Below, one piece after another: positions 1 through 10,739 of a DNA stretch of 64,000 nucleotides (the first letter of the stretch is position 1; each line of letters starts with the position of its first letter). The translations under genes and the position numbers were made by a program. This DNA is from Typha latifolia. Lineage: Eukaryota > Streptophyta > Magnoliopsida > Poales > Typhaceae. Location: positions 3,658,001 to 3,722,000 of the forward strand of contig CM034107.1 of the NCBI GenBank assembly GCA_019914945.1, given 5' to 3'. The notes beneath the pieces are model-generated. The model was given only the letters and a program-made list of their open reading frames with translations. It made no database searches and had not been told where the DNA came from.

Positions 1-94
1 GAATATCATTGACAGAAAACTGTTAGACAGTTGTGTGGCGTGGCGGATGGTCGATGGCTTGATCATCCAGCGACCACATGAGAAAGGATATTAA
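1..94 (+). CDS. possible 3' end of an upstream gene (partial)
   Basis: From base 2 the + strand reads open for 30 codons to a TAA at 92-94, ending in residues VAWRMVDGLIIQRPHEKGY. This could be the last coding exon of a gene that begins before the window, with its 3' UTR in the following few hundred AT-rich bases. I do not recognise the peptide and cannot name a family. An open run of 30 codons can occur by chance, so this is only a weak call. Confidence 0.25.
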   Translation, partial: NIIDRKLLDSCVAWRMVDGLIIQRPHEKGY

Positions 95-1000
95 TGCCGT
101 GCCCAGTCAGCAATAAGAGACAGATGAAGCTTCTATAGTCATTGAGATACAAAATAATATAGAAGACTTCAGTAGGAATACAAAGTAGGAATTTAGTTTC
201 TTAGCTTGATGTGGTTAAAGGAATGATGTATGATTGATTTCTTCGACATTTCTTGCATGCTGCCTTGTGCTTATCAAGATCAAACAAAGCCATTTTATGT
301 AACTCTCTATCTAATATGCAGAAAAGATTTCTGGTGGGCTGACACAGATGTATCACTGCTGCACCTGATCTGTGAATTGTATTTCACTTTTGTAAAGTTA
401 CTGCTGGGTTAGTCCTTTGAATGGAATAATGATCAGTGGTGAACCCAGTTGCCTTTGTACTGTTAATATCTGTTATGTTTTAGATACTATATTCTGTTGT
501 AAAATTATCTCATAAGCAGCTCCAGTGCTTAGAAACCATTGCCCACTTGATTCATTCATAGAGATGAATAATCTAAACTTGTCTTCTTAGCAAAAATTCT
601 AATTGGAGACTGCTCAGCTAACCTCACACGTGTCAGTAGTGAACCCAGTTGTCTTCTGAAAAATTACACTTTACCTCCCAGTAATTTGATCGAATTGTAC
701 CAAATCCTTCCGTACTTTCCAAGTTAAAAATAAAAAACTAATATCTTTGTGGTCCAAATCAAAGCATAATCATTATTTTCTTATCATATTTAATGGTACC
801 AATTAATAAAAGTCCTCTTCTTGCTAAAAGGAAATTTTTTAATGCAGCTAATGAGAGGGCCAGACCGAGTTAGGACATGTGTTCGGGTCCTGGTCGGGTT
901 GACCCAAAAAGTAAGCCCGAGTTTGGTTCGAAACATACGGGCCGGACATAAGCGGCTCAGACAGCAGCCCCAAAAATACGGAGTTAGTTTAGACTTTTCC

Positions 1001-1037
<37 letters not shown>

Positions 1038-1269
1038 ATAGGCTTTTTTTTTTAAATATCTGAATACCATTCTACTGCTCTAACTCCTAGTAAACATCTT
1101 TCTTAATGTAATAAATAATATTCTACGGGTAGCAAGCAGGAAGCAGCATATTCCACGCTATTTCCATGAAATATTAAATACCAATCTCCATCTCCATGGC
1201 GCCACAAAACTCTCCACAGCACCACATACTTCTCTTCTACTCGGAAGGAAAGGGAAAAGAAGAAAAGGA
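95..1269. other. intergenic region with a (TTA)n microsatellite
   Basis: No gene is supported here. The first part may be the 3' UTR of the upstream gene. A (TTA)n run lies at about 1003-1038. Just before it, around 860-960, is a GC-richer stretch with CGGGTC/GACCC-type words, like the degenerate array near 38.2-38.9 kb; it may be a repeat relic. Confidence 0.5.
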
Positions 1270-1280
1270 GAAGAAAAGGA

Positions 1281-1327
<47 letters not shown>

Positions 1328-1363
1328 AGAGAGAAACAGAGAGAGAGAGAGAGAGAGAGAGAG
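1270..1363 (+). repeat. (GA)n microsatellite in the 5' leader
   Basis: An almost pure purine GA tract, broken by GGGAGGGA and AAACAG, lies 4 to 100 bases upstream of the ATG at 1367. Because the coding sequence starts right after it, the tract is probably transcribed as 5' UTR. GA tracts close to plant start sites are known binding sites for BBR/BPC proteins; a regulatory role here is inference. Confidence 0.8.
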
Positions 1364-1366
1364 GCA

Positions 1367-4300
1367 ATGGTCATACAAGCTCCTCTTCTTCCACTTCCTC
1401 TTCCTCTTCCATCCTGCGCCTCCCTCCGCCGCCGCGGATCATCCTCAGCCCTAATCCGCTCGCCCCGCACGGTTTCCGATGCCATCTCGACGAGCGCTGC
1501 GCGTGTTGGTAACATTGGATTCCATGTGCGATCCTACTCTGGTCCCCTTATATGGTATTTTCTTGCCTCCCCTTGTAGATTTCTTGATCTTTTCACTTCT
1601 TTAAATGTGGTAGCGAGGATTTTACTGGATTAGATTTTCTTGTCGATTCATGTAATGCCATGATTTATGGTGTCCTAGATTATGGTAGAAAGTGTAAGTC
1701 TAATTTCTTTTACATATGATTCTAAGGCGGCATTATAATTCTAAGGATAAAAAGACTAATTTTAGGCTTTATGATCCCGACAGGAAAATTATTTCTAAAT
1801 ACCTTAAAAACTTATTAGAATTGTGCCACATTTTATCTCTAACCTGAATACAACTTTAGATATCAATAATTGATCTCTTGATGTCTTGAGCATCACATTT
1901 TACATTTCCTTCCTATTTTTATCTCTTTTCTTTTTTGTTGCTATTTTTTCTTATTTCTCTCCACCCTTTTTTAGTATTTTAACACCCTTGCACAAATTTC
2001 TGTTGCAAAGGCGGTTGTCCTCATCTATAATAGGCTTCCTACCATCTCTGTTGCAGAGGTGATGATGACAATAATGATGAATTCAGGCCTAACCAAAATT
2101 GAAAATTCACTTGAGTTGCAAAAATTGAAAATTCAGGCCTTCATTAGCAAGCCACTGGAAATGCTAAAATTGAAAATTCATGCCTAACCAAAATTGAAGC
2201 TGAACTTGAGTTGCAAAAACCTTGCTTTTGATGGCCATGCCTATATTCTTGTCCATCTGTAAATACTGATATACCTGTCATTTTTCTTCCATCATTGTGT
2301 TTAGTGACTATCTCAAGTGCCTTGTGTCACTACCGTTCTAAATGTAGTAGAAACTGTGAAGCATGGATACAAATACGGGATACAGAGATACGGCAATACA
2401 AATGTGAGGATATGGTTAATTATTAAAATATAAGATATGGATATGGTATGGCTACGCCAATAAATAAATTAATAAAGAATGTGTGTTTAATATATTGTTA
2501 ATCAGTATAACATATGGTAAAAATGCATATCATAGCATTGTATACTAACATCAAAGCATTGTGTACTAAGTTACTAACAGTCTAACATTGTGAGGCAAAG
2601 AGAAAAAAAACACGATTGGCAGTGAGAAGAAAAATGTGAAAAATAAAATAAAACTGGCATACTAACATATTTCTTCCTCAGCTTTCTCCCACAGTCCCAC
2701 TGCAGCCAACTTCAAGAGAAAAGAGAAAAGAGAAATAGATCCTCACTTGATATCTTCCGGTCCAAGCCATATCGGATAATAAAAATTAATTCTTTTAATA
2801 CGAAAACTCTTCCAGCCGTATCTGATATGTACGAGGGCCTACATGGAGTATCCGTGCTTTAGAGATTAGAAACCATGAGTATGTCAGAATTTACTTGGTT
2901 GGTCACACCATTGAATTTGCTTATTTTAACCATTAGTGGAGCAATCCTTATATCTATTTTTAGAAATGTTCCTCGAACACACTTTCTTTCTACAGAGGTT
3001 TAGTTTCACAGAAGAGCCCATCAAGATTCTTTTAGAAACATATTGCTTTCAGAATATCATTTTATATTCTTATAGGAACTACTTTTTCTGTTTGCTTCTA
3101 GCTATTTGATATGAATTGTTGGAGAAGATAATTTCTGTCGATATCTGATATATTTTACATGTCATTTTCCAAATAAATATAACTTGCTATATAGATCTCT
3201 TACACCTCTTCTCCAAATAAGCAGCCCAAGGAGATTTTGCTGTTTCGATGTTGGAACTGCTAAGGCTTCAGTCTCTGGAACAGAACCTTCTAGTAGTGGA
3301 GATGAAGTAAATGAGATGCTCGAACAATTGGAAGTAAAATCCAGCAATTTGTGGAAACCATTCTTGGGGAAACTAGCAGTTGTTCTGGGTATTGCAGCAA
3401 CAGTTAGTATTTTATCTATTTACTTCAAATGGCCTGCCTCAGGATCATCCTTCAGGTTACCAGTTCTTGTTGAGGGTTCATCACAATCATATCTAGCACC
3501 AGCTCCTCTAGGTTTCACCTTCACACTCTTTGGACATAGAGTCATAATTCCAGAACGTACTCCAGGGTATGCAAACATCACTATTCCTTTTCCTTTTTTT
3601 TATTTTTTTTTCTATTTTGTGTTTGTACATGTCTATGTTAGGTGACTTATGATTATTATGACATTTTTCTTTTGCTGACTCAAGACTAATTACATGCTGT
3701 ATTACACAGGAAGATGTTCTGTTGAGAATTAATAGTTGCTCAAAGATAAGATATTCTGTTGAGATTAATAGTTGCTCAAAGATAACTATGGTCACTCAAT
3801 TCTAGGCAAGAAATCTAGTTGTCTTTTATTATGTATTGAACATTGGACCCAGGACAGATCTTTATTTATCTTACACTTGACTTTTTATGATACAATTGCA
3901 ACTATAATTTTTGAATGAAATGAAAAATTAATAAATGAAGAACCTACCACATTTTAAATGAATTCATCTTTCTAGAGTAGAATACATGGATTTCCAACAG
4001 AAAGACATCCTTAGTATGAAAGCTAGTGTGACTCAATTAAGCAAATCCCTATGACTAAAGATAATTAGAAATTAGCATTGTCAAGCTTTAAAATGTTTGG
4101 ATCAATTGTATAGCAATTGTCAACTGCAAGTTGCTAATATTGTAAGACTTTACTCAAGCTGGCTTCTGATTTGATCAATTTACTGCGCAAGTGAACTATA
4201 TTAGCAGAAAATGATTCGTAAGTCATAACTATTCTTGTAAGCTACTTAGATTAGAGTGTCTTTTTTTCCCTTGTAAGACTTTACTCAAGCTGGCTTCTGA

Positions 4301-7300
4301 TTTGATCAATTTACTGCGCAAGTGAACTATATTAGCAGAAAATGATTCAAAGTCATAACTATTCTTGTAAGCTACTTAGATTAGAGTGTCTTTTTTTTCC
4401 CTTGTTGTGTCATTACATTTGTCACACTTCATAATTCAAGTGTTTGTATTTGGAAGTTGGAAGATGCTTCCTGGTTAATAATGCAATCTTTGATGTTGGC
4501 TATGAATCTTTTGTTCTTAATCTATGGGCTCTTTGGGAATTGGAATCTCCATTAAGCTTGTTTTGTACATATTTTATTATCTAATTTATGAATTGTTTTC
4601 TTTATTATTATCTTCTTGCACAGGTTTTCTTTTTTGTCTAATAGAATTCCTCAATGAGAAAGTATCATGCAGGTGGGTCTACTTTTGGTTGCTTATGGCA
4701 GCTGGGTGTGGGCTATTTATTAGTGAAGAGGCACTAAATATTTGGGTCTGTCCTCTGAACTGGTACCTTCAGTTTGACCAATCTCAATTCAGTCTAACTC
4801 TCGTCTTGTCTTGTTGATTCATTTCTTAAGTCAGTTTATGCGGTATTACTTTTCAGCTGGTATATCTGGATTGAACTGTCTAATTGTACAGTTTTATGAC
4901 ATTTTTTAAGCATTTCATGCAGGTTGGTATATCTTTAGCACGGACTCTTTCTCTAGAAAGTTGGCAATCGTTAACCAACTCATTCTCAGCAAATGCATCT
5001 TACATTGTATCAACAGTGTTATGGGTTTATTGGTATGTTTAATTTTACTGTTTCAGCTCTATGAATCAAAATTCTACTAATTCAACTATGATATTCAAGA
5101 ACTGTGGTAAAATATAGCTGTATTCTGCAAATATGTCTTAGCAGATTTATTGACCCTTTCTGCAGGGGAGTTTGTATCAGTGACATGGTACCATTCTACC
5201 TAGGGAAGCTTTTTAGACAGACTAAAGCATCTCAGGATATACTTACCAAGGTTTGAAGCTTGCATTATAATACTAATAATGCATTGAAGCCTCCTTCCCT
5301 TTTCTATCTCATTCTAGTAATTTTAAACTTTAAAGTTTCATTAGTACGACTCATCATCATATAGATGAATGATTTTCTTGGGACATCCTTATTCAGTTGT
5401 CATAGCAACTATATTTCTGACTGAGGGCAATTATCTAGGTCGGAATTGGGAAAGAGAAAGCAGTAAGCATAACTCGAGTAGTGCAAAAGTATGGCAATCT
5501 GATTGGCTTTGGTAAGTTCTATGAGTTGGGGGGCTATTGCAGCAAAAGTTTCAGCTACAATATTTTAGAAAGAATGGATTTAATTGCGAGTTTCTATGCA
5601 TTGAAACAATCACCCCTCTATAACAACATTAATGTACTGGTTGCACAGAATCTCAATTTACTGATATACCAGTTTTGTTCCTGCAGTGGAGCGATTTTCC
5701 CTTGGTGTGCGAAATCCTACCGCATTTCTAGCTGGGGCTTGGGTCAGTTATTCCATCTTCATGCATGAGCAATTTCAATATTAGGTTTCAATATCATATA
5801 TCTTAGCAAGATTCTGTTATTACTAGTTACATCTAATAGTAGCTTGTTTTTATTTTATAACACAATGATAGGCTTTTCTCATAGGTTTTTCAGGCCTGTA
5901 TACTCACTGTTCGTTGTGTGAATATAGGACTTTAAATTCATTGTTGTTTTGACTATGCCAAGTAACATAAAAGGTAAACAGGGGAACCAAATCAAAACTC
6001 AGCTAAGATGCAATCCTAACGGACTATGATTTGATATTCATAGTCGAATGTTGTGCAACACTATTTTTAGGAAAGAACTTCAATCATACCTCAGCTATTC
6101 TAATGTCACTTCAGTTCTCGAAATTTACTGTTGAATTAGATGGTCTGATTGTGTTACTAGATTACTTGAAATTTTGTGGTGTATGGCCTACATAATGGTA
6201 GAAAGATGGTTGATATTATGCTTGTAACATTTTCAAGGTTCATGTTAAACAACAAATATACTGGACGGTAGCAAATATTTCATAGCAAGTTAGCAACCAT
6301 TATGATGGTGAAGCACCATATGCCTTATGGTAATGGAGATATTGGCTAGTTGTTATTCTTATCTAAATATTTAATTTCTCTTTGGAAGTTTGGATAACAC
6401 TAAGTTAATTGAACTCTGATGAGTCCCAGAAAGACAGACCTTATAGGTTGGATATGGCAGAGTTACAGGCCTATTATGTGAAATGTTACTCCTTTTCAAT
6501 TCTAGACTTATTTCTTTAATGATGTTCCTTGTTATTCTTTACCTTTATTGTACACAGAACAATCTTGGAGACGTCTATCTATGTCTAAATAAGTTGTTCC
6601 AAGGCGACAAAGCCCAATCTTACACTATAAACAAGGCGACAAAGCCAATCTTACACTATAAACCTATGCTACATTCTAATGATGACATTGAACTTGGGAA
6701 GTTCACATTCGTGTATGCAATGTTATGTTGCTTCTTTATCATTTTAAAATAAGTGAGAAATTGTCATATATTACAATATCTTCTTTTCTGCCGGAGTACT
6801 AGACTACTCTCAATTGTTTCTTATATTTCTGTTAATATCGTATAGGGGATATCACCAGAGTGCTTTTTCGCTGGAGTTTGCTTTGGCGGTCTAATTACTC
6901 TTTCTGTTCAGGTTAGTCTACTGGTCTCGAGTTATTGGAAGTTTGGAACCTGTGCTTATCTGCTTTTGAGATATTAGCCACCAATAGTATTTTTTTCTGA
7001 TAAATGGTCTGGCTTCTCTGATGCCTCCGATGCAACCTTTCCTATGGATCTAGATGTGTAGTTGCGGGCCTGCGGTGCTCTATTCAATTAGTCATGCATC
7101 ATCTTAATCAAGTTGGGATGAGAGGAGGCAAATGCTCCTCTAGCTAAGAGATTGAAATTAGATACTATATTCAAGTCCCATGCTGTCCCAACAATTTTTC
7201 TTTCTAAAACCCCATCATCACCACCTCTGAAACTTGATATTAAAGACAATGGGCATCTAGTGAACGACACTGCTGCCTATGCAGGGTCTGGGGATATGTA

Positions 7301-8410
7301 CCCGTATCCTTTCTGCGTAGACTATATTCAAGACCTGAATCTATGACCTCTTGGATGCAATGGGCAAGTTTTATCTTTACATCAAAATGACACCCTCAAC
7401 CCATAGAATCAAGAAAGAGCTCTTAGGCTGGCAATCCTTGCTAGTTATATTAATATCGAATTGGACAATGAACAGTGAATGAATATCACATGAAGGCATG
7501 AACCACTATTTCTTAATTCCCTAAGACTCTTGTCACATCTATTCATAAATAAAACCCATAAATAAATAATTTGTTACCAGTTGTACACTTTAATTTAATG
7601 AAAAAAAGTATCATATCAGATGATTAATTTGGGGTTGGGAGACATTATCAAATGAGGAAGGATGTTGGGCGAACTATTGCATTTCTTGATTGATATTTAG
7701 GGAGAATTATTTCATTTGATAGAATGATAGTTGATGTTTTCAACACATTTCTTTTGGACTTGAAAAAAAGAGTATTATCATTAGTTGCCCCTATTAGACA
7801 AAATGTGTTTACCATTTGGTGCTCTGAACTTCACCTCCGATGCATTTCTTATGGAATGGACTCTGAATGTTCCAGTGTATCATTAGATATCATAGATAAT
7901 ATCATAATTCTCTCTCCCTCTCCATATATATATTGGTTACACACTTTGCATCACATCATTTGTTTATTTCTTATTCTTGAGCCACTTTGTGTTGTTTTCT
8001 TGTTAGTTATTGGATGATTGAACTTTTAGCTAATTTCATGATATTATATCATGCTTCTTTAAATGCTTGTTTCTGCTCATGATGGATCTTTTATTGAACT
8101 TTCATAATTTGCAATTGCACTCACTCAGGATAAAATTTTGTTATCTGACATGAAGATTTATTTTTTATTTTGAATCAGTTAGCTATTGGGTTTTTGGTAA
8201 GAGACCGGCCAGTAGTGGCTCTTGCCAGTGTTGCAGCAGCAGTGGTAGTGTATCACTTCTCTTGGGATATACCTTTTTCTTTTTTCCTTTCTTTTCTTCT
8301 TTGTTTAATACAGTTCTCTATGCATTCAGGGCATCTGGACATTGTTTCCTTATCTGATAGCAGCATCAACAGCATTGTTCCTTTTCCTTCGTCAGAATCG
8401 TTCCAGTTGA
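1367..8410 (+). CDS. DedA/VTT-like (SNARE-associated Golgi-type) membrane protein, organelle-targeted
   Basis: Ten exons join in frame: 1367-1554, 3225-3566, 4673-4745, 4923-5032, 5166-5250, 5439-5511, 5687-5742, 6846-6911, 8179-8244 and 8330-8410, giving about 379 residues. The N-terminus is rich in Ser, Arg and Leu with few acids, as in a chloroplast or mitochondrial transit peptide. The middle has a membrane segment (KLAVVLGIAATVSILSIYF). Then comes a DedA-like core: VYFWLLMAAGCGLFISEEAL, a segment ending PFYLGKLF, and VERFSLGVRNPTAFLAGAW, which matches the family pattern of an F..R residue followed by GVR..P...AG. DedA/VTT proteins are multi-pass membrane proteins, with scramblase or transport roles proposed for some members. 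The substrate here is unknown. The exon 1 to exon 2 join is the least certain, because the transit peptide is not conserved and intron 1 is 1.7 kb. Exons 3-10 are well supported by phase and splice sites. Confidence 0.8.
2357..2864. mobile_element. non-autonomous DNA element with terminal inverted repeats, in intron 1
   Basis: The left end reads GAAGCATGGATAC, then GGGATAC and AGATACGGC. The right end, on the other strand, reads AAAGCACGGATAC and further in CAGATACGGC. The ends are therefore imperfect inverted repeats about 500 bp apart. The interior is AT-rich without an ORF. It sits inside the long first intron of the DedA-like gene. Exact boundaries and a target-site duplication were not resolved. 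Confidence 0.5.
3713..3785 (+). repeat. two-copy tandem repeat, 37-bp period
   Basis: Copies at 3713-3749 and 3750-3785 share TTCTGTTGAGA and TTAATAGTTGCTCAAAGATA with only a couple of differences. It lies in intron 2 of the DedA-like gene. Confidence 0.85.
4140..4403 (+). repeat. near-identical tandem duplication, 131-bp unit
   Basis: The unit beginning TTGTAAGACTTTACTCAAGC at 4140 restarts at 4271. The copies are almost identical over 131 bp; I see a small difference after AAAATGATTC and one T-run length change. It lies in intron 2 of the DedA-like gene and looks very recent, unless it is an assembly artefact. Confidence 0.95.
6601..6663 (+). repeat. two-copy tandem repeat, 32/31 bp
   Basis: Copies at 6601-6632 and 6633-6663 both read AAGGCGACAAAGCC followed by CAATCTTACACTATAAAC, differing by one C. 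It lies in intron 7 of the DedA-like gene. Confidence 0.9.
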
Positions 8411-9424
8411 TACGTGCTCATCCATATTTTTTTTTCATTCTCACATCAATTGGTTCTAAAATGTACCTCATTAATTTTGGATTTCGCATCCAAGTGCAGG
8501 AGATAATACCTTCCATGGAACATTAATAGCCCCTTTTATTTAGTAAGCGCGCTTCATCAGTCTATGCTAATTGACTGAGATACACTATTATTGACGGAAC
8601 AAAATGCAAGGACTGCTCAATCATCATTAGACCACACTATTTATACCTTGCGGTTCTGCAATGAAAGAAGCAACTACTTGGTGCAATCACACAGATTTTA
8701 TAGTGCAATTTGACAAGATTCCTGTGTGCCTCATTTTTTGAAGGCTTGAAGCCCATTTTGTTGTGGAGCTTATTTTAAGAATTAGTTCTGCTGAAAAAGA
8801 AAATGTTATAGAATAGTAGAACAGTTTATTCAAACAATATATGAAACTAAGTCTCTTTTTGCCTTGCCAGGTGAGGAGACATTGAAAGTTTTGATGTTTA
8901 TGTTTGGATTGACCAGCCCAGACATTAAGTCACTTCTCTGAATTTATACATGAAAACATTAGAGTTTTGCCTTTTTATCTTGTACTTAAGTTGGCTTTTA
9001 TTTTTTTTATGTACAAACTATAAGATTCTGAAGCTTGTAGTCTCTTCAGGATACCTAGTTTGGTGGATTATTTGGTCATCTAATCGGTAAATTCTTGATA
9101 AGAAATTTATATATATTCTCATGCATCAAAGTAGAATGTTGAACAGAATCGTCTGCTCTTTATGAGTTGGATCTTGACCTGTATCAGTAGATGCTACTGT
9201 TGGGGCCAAACCCCCTACTGTTCCCATCTTTATGAATGCTGTTAGATGTCTAGTGGCATTCACATGTTCAGATCTACCCTGATGCATGCTTAGAATGCTA
9301 TTTAGCAAACACTTCTCTGTACTGCCACTCTGCCAGATCTCAATACAAAACTGGGGCGACAGACTTATTTAAAGGCTCAACATGTAGTGAGCTGTGTGTG
9401 AGATGAGAATACTTGTCTTTAGGG

Positions 9425-9920
9425 CTGTCAAAATAATCGAGTTTAAGTATATAGAATACTTTTTATATTATATTATACTTTAATTATTCTGAAATTTGTT
9501 TAAATTATATTGTTATGTACTCTGATTTTATATAATTTAATTCTGAATTATAATCCTATTATATCTGTTCCAAAAATATGGAGATTTCTATTAATATATA
9601 ATTTTGTAAATTTTTTATATTTTTATAGTTGAATTAGACCTTAATTTAAGGTTTGTTTAAGTTTAAATTAAGCTTTTGATTCAATTCAAATTTGATTTAG
9701 CTCAAAATTAGGCTTAAATTAATTAAGGCTTACAATTACTTATTAATCAGCTCGAACTCAAAATTAGCTCAAATTAAAATAATTTTAATTTAAGCTTGAT
9801 CATAAATTTAAGCTCAAAATTATTTGAATTCAAGCTTTGATTATAAATCTAAGCTTGAAATTATTTTAACTCAAACTTGATCAGAGGCTCGATCAAGCTC
9901 AGCTGATTACACCCCTTATT
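9425..9920. repeat. AT-rich dispersed repeat of AAGCTT/GAATTC-type words
   Basis: Starting with GGCTGTCAAAATAATCGAGT, the stretch consists of degenerate words such as AAGCTTGA, AGCTCAAA and TTTAAGCTCAAAATTA. It ends with GATCAAGCTCAGCTGATTAC followed by ACCCCT. A shorter relative with almost the same opening lies at about 32363. It is probably a decayed dispersed plant repeat; the class is unknown. Confidence 0.6.
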
Positions 9921-9974
9921 GTCTTATATACACTTACGACGAAATTTTGTAACTAACACCCTACATTTAAGTAA

Positions 9975-10185
9975 CTTTATGTTTGAAAGATTATATTTTA
10001 TCGTTTTGCTTCATCTATGTAAACTCATTTATGATATTTGCAATTTAATTACATTTGAGGTAAATTGCGTGTATTTTATTATAATAAAAATATAGATAAA
10101 CTATATAAAATATATGCACTCAGTATTATATGCTCAATTTAAAAAAAAAACCAAATATAATTACATTGTCAAAGCCCTAGACTCA
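9975..10185 (-). repeat. MITE-like AT-rich element, related copy at 45412-45600
   Basis: Read on the minus strand it contains TGTAATTATATTTGG, then ACTGAGTGCATATATTTTAT, and CACGCAATTTA, ending in TGTAATTAAATTGCAAAT. The plus strand at 45412-45600 has the same order of motifs: TGTAATTTAATTATATTTT, ATTGAGTGTATATATTTTTA, CACACAATTTA and ACAATTAAACTGCAAGTA. There is no ORF. Confidence 0.5.
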
Positions 10186-10739
10186 CCTCCTACAGGTTAC
10201 TTCTTGATGCTTCCCGGAAATAAATTAACAGTTGGTAAAGAACATGAAGGGGGAAAAAGAGAGAAATAAAAAACTAAAAGTTATCTCATAGTGTAGCTGT
10301 AGTAAGACACCATATTTCATTGATCTCCTTCACAAGTAGTTTACAAGCACGAGTGTTAGCAACTATGCCTATCTCTTGGATACATGAGCAACAAATAGTT
10401 TTGAACAAAGATATATATAAAAGGTGCCAATAAACTAGCAGGAAAATAACAAAGGAAGAAAAGAAAATATTGTACAGGCTGAAATTTGATCATATTTCTC
10501 GAGTTGTATGATCAAGTACTGTGCCACAGCTACTCTACGAAAGTAACTTGACAGTAAGCTGCAAACTCTCTAGGAGGATGGTCACTGTGGGGGAAAACCA
10601 ACCAATCCAACCAAATGCAAGGAAAATGGGAAGAACCAAACCTAATAGACCTGCTGCAGGAATGCGTCTGAGAAAGTGTGAGACCTATTTCCTCTGGGCT
10701 TGGTGCAAAATTGGCAGCACTGATCAAATGACCTTAGTC

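Larger units (their letters stand above)
8411..10739. other. intergenic region between convergent genes
   Basis: This space lies between two convergent genes. It should contain the 3' UTR of the DedA-like gene (from 8411) and the 3' UTR of the minus-strand glycosyltransferase (up to 10739). No further coding exon is supported. Two repeat relics inside it are listed separately. Confidence 0.6.

Noticed and set aside
230..412. 60-codon ORF near the window start
   Set aside because: No conserved motif; it lies in what is probably a 3' flank.
1103..1515. Minus-strand ORFs rich in Ser-Leu
   Set aside because: They are translations of the (GA)n tract in the antisense frames, with no other content.
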